Assembly (NCBI GenBank): GCA_934693235.1
Contig: CAKUUY010000017.1
Span: forward strand, 1 to 36,548
Direction: 5' to 3'
DNA length: 36,548 nucleotides
Origin: an uncultured Candidatus Melainabacteria bacterium
GTDB lineage: Bacteria > Cyanobacteriota > Vampirovibrionia > Gastranaerophilales > Gastranaerophilaceae
The translations under genes and the position numbers were made by a program. Shown here in pieces: positions 7,666 through 14,144 of the stretch. Position 1 is the stretch's first letter. Each line of letters opens with the position of its first letter. The notes under the pieces are model-generated. The model made no database searches and had not been told where the DNA came from. It was given only the letters and a program-made list of their open reading frames with translations.

Positions 7666-8172
7666 CTTAGTTATTTAATAATTCAATCATTTGGCGCAAA
7701 ATTTATTTGAAAAATTCCCTTTCTCCTAGAGAGAGGAAATCTTTACTGTAACTGTCATTGCGAAGCGAAAAGTTTTAAGGGAATTATTAAGGTTTTTGAA
7801 AATACGCTGTAGCAATCCCATTAAATTTAATTTGATGAGATTACTACGTCGCTGTTTCTATTTTCCATCTTTACAATTTTCATCAAACTTTTCCGCTCCT
7901 CGTAATGACAGTTTCAGTTCGTAGGGCGGGGTCTCCGCCAACATAAATTGTGATTTTTTACACAAAAAGTTCCCGCCGTCCGCGCAGGACATGATATTTA
8001 ACCCCTCTCTGGTATCCGTGATTCACTGCGTTCAAACGGCTGCTCTCTCCCTAGGAGAGAGGAAATATTATAATTATGGAACTTTTCACAAATATTTTTT
8101 GTCAACAAATTACTTGACATACACAAGAACGACGATTCTACGATAATAAAACAATTTTATAGAGTTGTTTCT
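7666..8172. other. 507-base gene-free region made of inverted repeats
   Basis: No convincing coding sequence is visible. It holds palindromes of the CTCTCTCC-CTA-GGAGAGAG type (about 7719-7736, and exactly at 8043-8061), a 164-bp inverted-repeat element (7750-7913) and a small GC hairpin (GGCGG 7925-7929 with CCGCC 7935-7939). A TTGACA at 8114 has no well-placed -10. The CTCTCTCC/GAGAGAGG motif also occurs inside the leaders of prepilin genes A and B, suggesting those leaders were partly built from repeat sequence. Confidence 0.6.
7750..7913. repeat. MITE-like element with terminal inverted repeats
   Basis: The left end AACTGTCATTGCGAAGCG and the right end (reverse complement AACTGTCATTACGAGGAGCG) match over about 25 bases, with two substitutions or gaps, and continue into AAAAGTT on both arms. 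The interior carries GCAATCCCAT and GAGATTACTACG. It has no coding capacity. It resembles the TGTCATTGCGA...GCAATC dispersed inverted repeats known from many bacteria (family recollection only). Confidence 0.55.
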
Positions 8173-9063
8173 CTATTTAATCCTGATTTTTTCCAAAATT
8201 TGTTCAAAAACTTCTGATTTCAAGTTGTTTCTGTTCAAAATATCATAGCACTTGTCGATTAGGTCGTTCAAATCTTTTTTGGCTTTGTCTAAGCCGTAAA
8301 GAGAAGTGTAGGTTAATTTACCCTCTTCTTTGTCTTTACCCATGGTTTTACCCATTTCTTCAAAAGTTGAAGTTTCATCCAAAATATCATCGGCTATTTG
8401 AAAAGCTACTCCCAAAACTTGTCCAAATTCCGTTATGTCTTCAATTTGTTTTTCTGTAGCATCCGCTATAATTGCTCCTGTTCTTAATGCTAATTTGAAC
8501 AAATCTGCTGTTTTGTGTGTGTGAATATAGTCAAGAATTTCCGGTAACTGCTCATCATTTTTACCGTATTCAAAAGCTTGCATTAATTTTTCACTTTCGA
8601 TGTCAACAACTTGACCTGCAATTACACCATAAGCACCTGCTGCTTGAAAATATTCTTCCATAATTTTTATTAACTTTTCTGTACCTAGATTTTTTGAATT
8701 TTTAAGAATAATTTGCGGTGCAAAAGTTAAAAGAGCATCTCCTGCAAGTACTGCGTGAGCTTCCCCGAAGACCATGTGATTTGTAAGCTGCCCGCGTCTA
8801 TACATATCGTTATCCATACAAGGTAAATCGTCGTGGATAAGGGTTTGAGAATGCAACATCTCTATTGCGCAGGCCGTAGGAATAGCTTCTTCAAAATTTC
8901 CGCCAAACATTCTACAAGTTTCAAGGCACATCACAGGACGAAGTCTTTTCCCAGGAAGTGTTACTGTATATTTCATTGATTTGAAAATCTTTTGAGGATA
9001 ACAAATCGGCATGAATTCGTCTATTTTTTTGTTAACTAGATCTATATATTCGGTCATTTTCAT
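8173..9063 (-). CDS. ispA: Polyprenyl synthetase (farnesyl/geranylgeranyl diphosphate synthase)
   Basis: This enzyme condenses isopentenyl diphosphate with allylic diphosphates to make C15 or C20 isoprenoid precursors for quinones and undecaprenyl carriers. The 296-residue length is normal. The first Asp-rich motif HDDLPCMDND (Asp78, Asp79, Asp84) has the two-residue insertion typical of bacterial short-chain synthases. The second is QIADDILDE near residue 223. GKRLRP (about 38-43) binds diphosphate, and the KTADLF and GKD..EGK regions are present. Whether the product is C15 (IspA) or C20 (CrtE) cannot be decided from motifs. The start at 9063 has AAGGAC upstream. It lies 85 bases downstream of rsgA on the same strand. 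Confidence 0.9.
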   Translation of the reverse strand: MKMTEYIDLVNKKIDEFMPICYPQKIFKSMKYTVTLPGKRLRPVMCLETCRMFGGNFEEAIPTACAIEMLHSQTLIHDDLPCMDNDMYRRGQLTNHMVFGEAHAVLAGDALLTFAPQIILKNSKNLGTEKLIKIMEEYFQAAGAYGVIAGQVVDIESEKLMQAFEYGKNDEQLPEILDYIHTHKTADLFKLALRTGAIIADATEKQIEDITEFGQVLGVAFQIADDILDETSTFEEMGKTMGKDKEEGKLTYTSLYGLDKAKKDLNDLIDKCYDILNRNNLKSEVFEQILEKIRIK

Positions 9064-9089
9064 TAGTTTTGTCCTTTTTTTGTTGTGAA

Positions 9090-9125
9090 TAAGATAATAA
9101 GTGAATAGGTGAATAAGTTCTTATC
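9090..9125. repeat. AGTGAATA-type intergenic repeat
   Basis: The spacer between rsgA and the prenyl synthase contains repeated GTGAATAAG and GTGAATAGGTGAATAAG units. It shares AAGTGAATAGGTGAATAAGTTC with the left arm of the hairpin at 11997-12097. The shared stretch is 22 bases. Confidence 0.5.
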
Positions 9126-9148
9126 GGGTGCAAGCACCAAAATTATTT

Positions 9149-10144
9149 CTATTCTTCGGAGTTAATCTCTTTGTAAATCTGTTGTTTAAGTGTATTTCGA
9201 GCACTTTGACGCTTCTTTTCGCTTATTTTAGCAATTTGGCGGTTGTGAACTGTTTTTTTACTGTGTTCTTGCTTTTTACCCTCGTATTTGATGCGTTCTT
9301 TGTACTCTTTTGCTTCGTCAATAAAAGCAAGGTAACTTTCGTATCTTGTCGGGTCAATTTTTTCAATGTTATTCAAGACATTGCAACCATCTTCGTTTAT
9401 GTGTAAGCAATCTGAATATTTACATTCATCTCTGAATTGAGCAATTTCCGGAAACAATAAATCTACATCGGCAGGAAGTAAAAAATCAAACCTTGCGTTA
9501 CTAAATCCCGGAGTGTCGACAATTCTGGATGTGTCATTTAGTTTTATGATTTCGCAATGACGAGTTGTGTGTGTGCCGCGTTGAGTTTTTTCACTGATTT
9601 GTTTGGTTTTGAGGTTTAAATCTGGGTTAATTGCGTTAACCAAGCTTGATTTCCCGACACCGGAATTTCCACATAGCACACTTGTTTTATTCTCTAACAA
9701 TTTTTCAAAGTTTTTTAAACCTTTATGTTCCGTTGCTGACGTATAAACAATTTTATAGTTAAGTGGTTCGTAAACTTTTTTGATTTTATCGCTTAAGTGT
9801 TTGTCCCATTTTAAATCATCTTTGTTAAAACAAAGTACTGTCGGAATTTCAAAATATCTTGCGAGTGATATATATCTGTTTAGTTGGTGTAAGTCTAAAT
9901 CAGGCTCTTTTAAAGCTGAAACAATAATAATTTGGTCGATATTTGCAACGCTTGGGCGTTTGATAAAATTTTTACGTTTGATTATATTCTTGATGACGCC
10001 ATTTTCAAACTCCACAAAATCCCCGACAAAGATTTTTTCACGTTGCTTTTTTAGAACTTCCCTAATTTTACATTCGTGGAAAGAAGTTCCGTCGTCGACA
10101 TAATAAAAATCTGAGTGTATTTTGTAAATCTGTCCTTCAGCCAT
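9149..10144 (-). CDS. rsgA: Ribosome small subunit-dependent GTPase A
   Basis: RsgA is a late 30S-assembly checkpoint GTPase. The circularly permuted G-domain order is visible: G4 NKDD at residues 107-110, G5-like TSA about 135, then G1 GNSGVGKSS at 159-167, switch-I TTRH and G3 DTPGF near 209. An N-terminal OB-fold covers about 1-60. The C-terminal zinc site includes Cys and His in C..SDCLHINEDGC. The protein is 331 aa, with an unusually long Lys/Arg-rich tail (final 50 residues), plausibly for RNA contact. The ATG at 10144 has no ribosome-binding site. Instead TAAAAT (10156-10151), preceded by TGTGC, ends six bases before the ATG, suggesting a leaderless transcript. Confidence 0.93.
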   Translation of the reverse strand: MAEGQIYKIHSDFYYVDDGTSFHECKIREVLKKQREKIFVGDFVEFENGVIKNIIKRKNFIKRPSVANIDQIIIVSALKEPDLDLHQLNRYISLARYFEIPTVLCFNKDDLKWDKHLSDKIKKVYEPLNYKIVYTSATEHKGLKNFEKLLENKTSVLCGNSGVGKSSLVNAINPDLNLKTKQISEKTQRGTHTTRHCEIIKLNDTSRIVDTPGFSNARFDFLLPADVDLLFPEIAQFRDECKYSDCLHINEDGCNVLNNIEKIDPTRYESYLAFIDEAKEYKERIKYEGKKQEHSKKTVHNRQIAKISEKKRQSARNTLKQQIYKEINSEE

Positions 10145-10196
10145 AAAAGGATTTTAGCACAAAATTGAAAGAATAATAGAATGTGAACTTTTTTTG

Positions 10197-10754
10197 TTAT
10201 TTTAGTTTTACAAAATCCGGTACTTTATTTTTAGCCATTTGCATTTGCATGTATTGAGTTTTTAGTTTTGATTTCTCTTCATCAGTTGCATTTTTAGCTT
10301 TTTCATTCATTTGTGTATACAACTCTTTTTCTGTGTCATTACCTTTTATGTAAACATCCATTTCTTTACTTTTTTTATGAGCATTTATATTTCCCTCATA
10401 ATTTATTTTAGGAGCTTTGAAAAGAGTGTACAAAAACGCAAAACCGGCAACAAATGTTGTAAGCAAGCCAATCCAAGCTCCAACGGTAAGCCAAGCTTTT
10501 TTATTTGCATTAACATTTTTGTGTTGTTTGTTGACTATATCTGAAGCTTTTTTCCCTATTTTTTCGCCAACAAGATCAAAGTCATCAACAAGTTCAAACA
10601 ACAATTTTGTTCCAACTCCTAAGCCCGCAATAAAAGTAGCTTTTGCTAACTTTGCCTTTTCGCCTGTTTTAGAAATCGGGTTTTTCTCTTGTTGAGAAGG
10701 TCTTGATGGGTTGTTTGCCCCAAAAGAATATGTATTGATAGGATTGATTTGCAT
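10197..10754 (-). CDS. Hypothetical membrane protein, paralog of the upstream gene
   Basis: This 185-residue protein starts MQINPINTYSFGANNP. A hydrophobic stretch around 98-112 (VGAWIGLLTTFVAGFAFLYTLF) is a clear membrane helix, and a weaker one lies at about 40-52. The C-terminal part is charged and ends VPDFVKLK. It shares with the neighbouring protein the MQI..IN start, a following NPI, a central glycine-rich or hydrophobic region and a KEMDV(Y/F) motif after it. Its ATG overlaps the upstream stop (TAATG, one base shared), with AAAGGAG inside the upstream gene, so translation is probably coupled. The family is not recognised and the function is unknown. Confidence 0.72.
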   Translation of the reverse strand: MQINPINTYSFGANNPSRPSQQEKNPISKTGEKAKLAKATFIAGLGVGTKLLFELVDDFDLVGEKIGKKASDIVNKQHKNVNANKKAWLTVGAWIGLLTTFVAGFAFLYTLFKAPKINYEGNINAHKKSKEMDVYIKGNDTEKELYTQMNEKAKNATDEEKSKLKTQYMQMQMAKNKVPDFVKLK

Positions 10755-11221
10755 TATGCTCCTTTTATAAGCATTCCGTTTCCGTTGTTAGCCATTTGAA
10801 CAGATGTGTAGTGATTAATTTTTTGGTCTAAGTCAACATCTTCATCCTTAACTTCTTTATTAACTTCTTCCATAATATTGGATTTTAATTCTTTGTCTCG
10901 AGTGAATACATCCATTTCTTTTTCACGAGTAAATGCGTTAACTTTGGTGTTGTATAATTTTGAAGGAAGAGTCAAAGCCAATGTGATTAAACCCGCAGCT
11001 GCGCCAATTCCGCCGAGTTTTAATGCTCTGCTTTTTGAGCCTTTCCCAATGAAACAAGAACCTAGTGCTGCAGCAGTCCCTCCAATAAGTGTGCTCCCTC
11101 CGATAGAACCCCAAATTGCTAAATTCTTTTCGGTTTTTCTGTTAATTGGATTTTCATAACCATTTTTCTTTCCCATAAATTGAGGTTTCGGACAACAAGC
11201 GTTGATTGCTGAAATTTGCAT
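10754..11221 (-). CDS. Hypothetical membrane protein, paralog of the downstream gene
   Basis: This is a 155-residue protein from ATG 11221, preceded by AAGGAG eight bases upstream. An ATG-like start further upstream (11275) lacks such support. It begins MQISAINACCPKPQFMG. Two Gly/Ala-rich hydrophobic segments follow (SIGGSTLIGGTAAALGSCF and LKLGGIGAAAGLITLALTL), probably a helical membrane hairpin. The acidic/basic tail contains KEMDVFTRDKELK. The MQI..IN opening is shared with the downstream paralog. The family is not recognised. The pair probably forms a two-gene operon transcribed away from efp. Confidence 0.7.
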   Translation of the reverse strand: MQISAINACCPKPQFMGKKNGYENPINRKTEKNLAIWGSIGGSTLIGGTAAALGSCFIGKGSKSRALKLGGIGAAAGLITLALTLPSKLYNTKVNAFTREKEMDVFTRDKELKSNIMEEVNKEVKDEDVDLDQKINHYTSVQMANNGNGMLIKGA

Positions 11222-11313
11222 AATTATTACTCCTTCATATTTTATATAACTGCCTAGTACCCATATAATAATCAAATAGAATTGAAATTGCTACTTTGTT
11301 AACATTTTAAGTC

Positions 11314-11357
11314 TAATTGTTACAATTATTTGAAGTTTTGCATTTTTATGTTATCAT
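11314..11357 (+). promoter_or_regulatory. efp promoter with adjacent dyad
   Basis: TTGAAG (11330-11335) and TATCAT (11352-11357) are separated by 16 bases. Immediately upstream is a perfect dyad TAATTGT-T-ACAATTA (11314-11328), a possible regulator site. Confidence 0.5.
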
Positions 11358-11402
11358 CGACTCATAAGGACAGATTATTATTATTTTAATAAGGGGAAAA
11401 AT

Positions 11403-11960
11403 ATGATTTCAGTAAACGATTTAAAAACAGGCTTGACGCTTCAATTGGACAACGGTTTATGGTCTGTTGTTGAATTTTTACACGTAAAACCTGGAAAAGG
11501 TGCCGCGTTTGTTCGTTCAAAACTTAAAAACGTTGAAACAGGTCAGGTTGTTGAAAAAACATTTCGTGCAGGTGAAAAAGTTGCTAAGGCAATGCTTGAT
11601 AGACGAGAAATGCAATATCTTTACAAAGAAGGTAAAGAATATGTTATGATGGATAACGAAACTTACGAACAACTTCAATTGACTGAAGACCAAATCGGTG
11701 ACGGTATTAAATATTTGAAAGAAAATATGGTTGTTCAAGTATTGATGCATGATGCTAGAATTATTGGTGTAGATCTTCCGGCACACGTAATTCTTGAAGT
11801 TACTGATACTCCTCCGTCAGAAAAAGGTAATACGGCTCAAGGTGGTACTAAACCGGCTACTCTTGAGACTGGAGCAGTTGTTAATGTTCCGTTCTTTATT
11901 TCTAACGGAGATAAAATAAGAGTTGATACAAGAACTAATGAATATCTTGATAGAGCGTAG
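11403..11960 (+). CDS. efp: Elongation factor P
   Basis: EF-P relieves ribosome stalling at polyproline stretches by acting in the E site. The 185-residue length is standard. The N-terminal KOW-like domain carries the conserved loop KPGKGAA; Lys32 is at the position modified in many bacteria. The C-terminal OB domain ends with the signature GDKIRVDTRTNEYLDRA. AAGGGG precedes the ATG by six bases. It heads an efp-accB-accC run, an arrangement common in Cyanobacteria and Firmicutes. No modification enzyme (EpmA/B or similar) is in the window. Confidence 0.96.
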   Translation: MISVNDLKTGLTLQLDNGLWSVVEFLHVKPGKGAAFVRSKLKNVETGQVVEKTFRAGEKVAKAMLDRREMQYLYKEGKEYVMMDNETYEQLQLTEDQIGDGIKYLKENMVVQVLMHDARIIGVDLPAHVILEVTDTPPSEKGNTAQGGTKPATLETGAVVNVPFFISNGDKIRVDTRTNEYLDRA

Positions 11961-11996
11961 GTGCAGAAAGTTTTTGCACTGGGTGAAGATTTGCAT

Positions 11997-12097
11997 TTAA
12001 GTGAATAGGTGAATAAGTTCATTTCATTCGCTTCCGCTCAAAAAAGTTTTGGTACGAAGTACCCGATAAAACTTATTCACCTGTTCACACTTATTAA
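11997..12097. repeat. Large intergenic hairpin of GTGAATA units
   Basis: The left arm (11997-12019) is TTAAGTGAATAGGTGAATAA plus GTT; the right arm (12070-12097) begins AACTTATTCACCTGTTCAC. The arms pair over about 19 bases with one mismatch. The loop is about 50 bases and includes a small hairpin (GGTACGAAGTACC). There is no U-run, so it is not a classical terminator, and it sits between efp and accB. Confidence 0.65.
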
Positions 12098-12129
12098 CAT
12101 ATTCACTCGAAAAACGAAAGGCAAAAATA

Positions 12130-12579
12130 ATGAAATTTGATATAGATTATGTAGAAAAATTAGCAAAAGTTTTGGCTGACAATTCTTTAACAGAAATTTC
12201 TCTTGAAGATGGAGAACAAGCTATTACTTTGAGAAAAGAAGTTGTAGGTGTTGCTGCTGCTCCGGTTGCTGTTGCTGCTCCGCAAGTTTCTTCAAGTGCT
12301 CCGGTTCCCGCTGCTTCAACTGTAACTAAAGAACCGGCTCATAAAGGAAAAGCTCTAACTTCTCCAATGGTTGGAACTTTTTATTCAGCACCATCTCCTG
12401 ACGCTGAAGCGTTTGTTAAAGTTGGTCAAACGATAAAAGAAGGCGATGTAGTTTGTATAGTAGAAGCTATGAAGCTTATGAATGAAATTGAATCAGATTT
12501 CTCAGGTAAAATTACCGAAGTTTGTGTACAAGACGGTCAACCTGTTGAATTTGGTCAAGTTCTGATGTATGTAGAATAA
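12130..12579 (+). CDS. accB: Biotin carboxyl carrier protein of acetyl-CoA carboxylase
   Basis: AccB carries the biotin arm between biotin carboxylase and carboxyltransferase in the first step of fatty acid synthesis. Residues 1-36 form the N-terminal domain, and an Ala/Pro/Val-rich flexible linker spans about 39-66. The biotinyl domain follows from about residue 75 and has the canonical VEAMKLMNEIE, with biotin-accepting Lys115. Length (149 aa) is typical. GAAAGG lies about 10 bases upstream. It is followed by accC; the carboxyltransferase genes accA/accD are not in this window. Confidence 0.96.
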   Translation: MKFDIDYVEKLAKVLADNSLTEISLEDGEQAITLRKEVVGVAAAPVAVAAPQVSSSAPVPAASTVTKEPAHKGKALTSPMVGTFYSAPSPDAEAFVKVGQTIKEGDVVCIVEAMKLMNEIESDFSGKITEVCVQDGQPVEFGQVLMYVE

Positions 12580-12702
12580 AGTGAGAAGTGAAAAGTGAAA
12601 GGTGGAAAATCTGTTTCGCTCGCCGAGAATTGTAAATATGGTTAATGGTGTAGCAACGAAGAGATTTCAACTTATAACCTTTTACTTTTCGCCTTTTATA
12701 GG
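12580..12702. repeat. AGTGAAA-unit repeat and partial inverted repeat between accB and accC
   Basis: Right after the accB stop the sequence runs AGTGAGA AGTGAAA AGTGAAA GGTGGAAA (about 12580-12608). Near 12675-12700 it has ACCTTTTACTTTTCGCC, roughly complementary to the first block. It is similar in design to the repeats at 11997-12097 and 36040-36121, but with a different unit. Confidence 0.45.
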
Positions 12703-12714
12703 GATAAGAAAAAG

Positions 12715-14073
12715 ATGTTTAGAAAAGTATTGATTGCAAACCGCGGGGAGATTGCGGTAAGAATTATAAGAGCTTGCAGAGAAATTGGTATTCCAACTGT
12801 TGCAATTTATTCTCAGGCTGATGCAAACTCTCTTCATGTAAGATTGGCTACAGAGGCTTATTGTATTGGACCTGCTCAGAGTAATAAAAGTTATTTGAGT
12901 ATTCCGGCAATCATTTCTGCAGCAATTGTTTCAGGTGCGGATGCAATTCACCCCGGGTATGGTTTTATGTCTGAAAGAGCTGATTTTGCAGAAATTTGTG
13001 CCAAGCATGGTATTAAATTTATTGGCCCTACAGCGGAAGCTATGAGAAAAATGGGTGATAAAGCTACTGCTCGTAAGACTATGATTGAGAATAATGTACC
13101 TGTAACTCCTGGCACCGGAATTTTAAAAACTCCTGAAGAAGTTAAGGAATTCGCTCATAAAGTTGGTTATCCAATTATTTTAAAAGCTACTGCCGGTGGT
13201 GGTGGTAAAGGTATGAGAATTTGTAGATCTGATGAAGAAGTTGATGTAAATATGAGTCTTTGTCAATCAGAAGCTCAGAACTTTTTTGGTAATCCGGATG
13301 TTTACGCTGAAAAATTCTTGGAAAATCCGCGTCATATTGAGGTTCAAATTCTTGCGGACCAATATGGTAATGTTGTTCACTTAGGTGAAAGAGATTGTTC
13401 TATTCAAAGACGTCACCAAAAATTGTTAGAAGAAGCTCCATCTCCCGCAATTGATGAAGCAACTCGTAAAGAAATGGGGGCAGCAGCTGTTCGTGCTGCT
13501 AAAGCTATTAATTATGAAAGTGCTGGGACTTGTGAATTCTTGCTTGACCACGATGGAAAATGGTACTTTATGGAAATGAATACAAGAATTCAGGTTGAAC
13601 ACTGTGTAACAGAGATGATTTCTAATGTAGATTTAGTAAGAGAACAAATTATGGTTGCAGCTGGAGAAATGCTTGATTTCACTCAAGATGATATCATGTT
13701 GAGAGGGCATGCAATAGAATGTCGTATTAATGCTGAAAACCCGGCAAAAGACTTTATGCCGAATCCTGGAACAATTACTGGTTACGTTACTCCGGGCGGT
13801 TTTGGTGTAAGAGTAGATTCTCATGCATATCAGGATTATTCTATTCCTCCATATTACGATTCTATGATTGGTAAATTGATTTGTTGGGGCAGGACCCGAA
13901 ACGAGGCTCGTAGAAGAATGTACAGAGCTTTAAAAGAGTATGTTATTACTGGGGTTGAAACAACAATTCCATTCCACCAAGCGATTATTGAAGACCCTGT
14001 GTTTATGAGTGGAAAATTCAATACCGGATTTATAGAAGATTTTTATGAAAGAACAGGAAAGAATAAGAAATAA
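12715..14073 (+). CDS. accC: Biotin carboxylase subunit of acetyl-CoA carboxylase
   Basis: AccC carboxylates the biotin of AccB using ATP and bicarbonate. The order is classical: N-terminal MFRKVLIANRGEIAVRIIRA, glycine-rich ATP loop KATAGGGGKGM near residue 160, HIEVQILAD and GERDCSIQRRHQK (about 210-240), catalytic MNTRIQVEH near 289, then the C-terminal ECRINAENP region. Length is 452 aa, as in the family. AGGGATAAG precedes the ATG. A hairpin terminator at 14081-14108 ends the efp-accB-accC run. Confidence 0.97.
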   Translation: MFRKVLIANRGEIAVRIIRACREIGIPTVAIYSQADANSLHVRLATEAYCIGPAQSNKSYLSIPAIISAAIVSGADAIHPGYGFMSERADFAEICAKHGIKFIGPTAEAMRKMGDKATARKTMIENNVPVTPGTGILKTPEEVKEFAHKVGYPIILKATAGGGGKGMRICRSDEEVDVNMSLCQSEAQNFFGNPDVYAEKFLENPRHIEVQILADQYGNVVHLGERDCSIQRRHQKLLEEAPSPAIDEATRKEMGAAAVRAAKAINYESAGTCEFLLDHDGKWYFMEMNTRIQVEHCVTEMISNVDLVREQIMVAAGEMLDFTQDDIMLRGHAIECRINAENPAKDFMPNPGTITGYVTPGGFGVRVDSHAYQDYSIPPYYDSMIGKLICWGRTRNEARRRMYRALKEYVITGVETTIPFHQAIIEDPVFMSGKFNTGFIEDFYERTGKNKK

Positions 14074-14080
14074 ACAGGTT

Positions 14081-14108
14081 AAAAGCTCGAAGAAATTCGA
14101 GCTTTTTT
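14081..14108 (+). terminator. Intrinsic terminator after accC
   Basis: AAAGCTCGAA and TTCGAGCTTT pair around a GAAA tetraloop, followed by a T-run. The T-run almost touches the -35 of the prepilin B promoter (14110). Confidence 0.85.
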
Positions 14109-14109
14109 G

Positions 14110-14138
14110 TTGAAAACAATTTGAAAATATGTTAAAAT
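14110..14138 (+). promoter_or_regulatory. Promoter of prepilin gene B
   Basis: TTGAAA (14110-14115) and TAAAAT (14133-14138) are separated by 17 bases. Only six bases (GAGAAT) lie between the -10 and the ATG at 14145, so transcription should begin at or next to the start codon (leaderless). It is homologous to the promoter at 6320-6348. Confidence 0.65.
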
Positions 14139-14144
14139 GAGAAT

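Noticed and set aside
8114..8150. Promoter at TTGACA near 8114 on the plus strand
   Set aside because: There is no -10 at 16-18 bases and no plus-strand gene downstream; it faces the end of the prenyl synthase gene.
7752..8172. CRISPR-like or tandem repeat array in the gene-free gap
   Set aside because: There are no regularly spaced direct repeats; the structure is inverted repeats of differing sequence.
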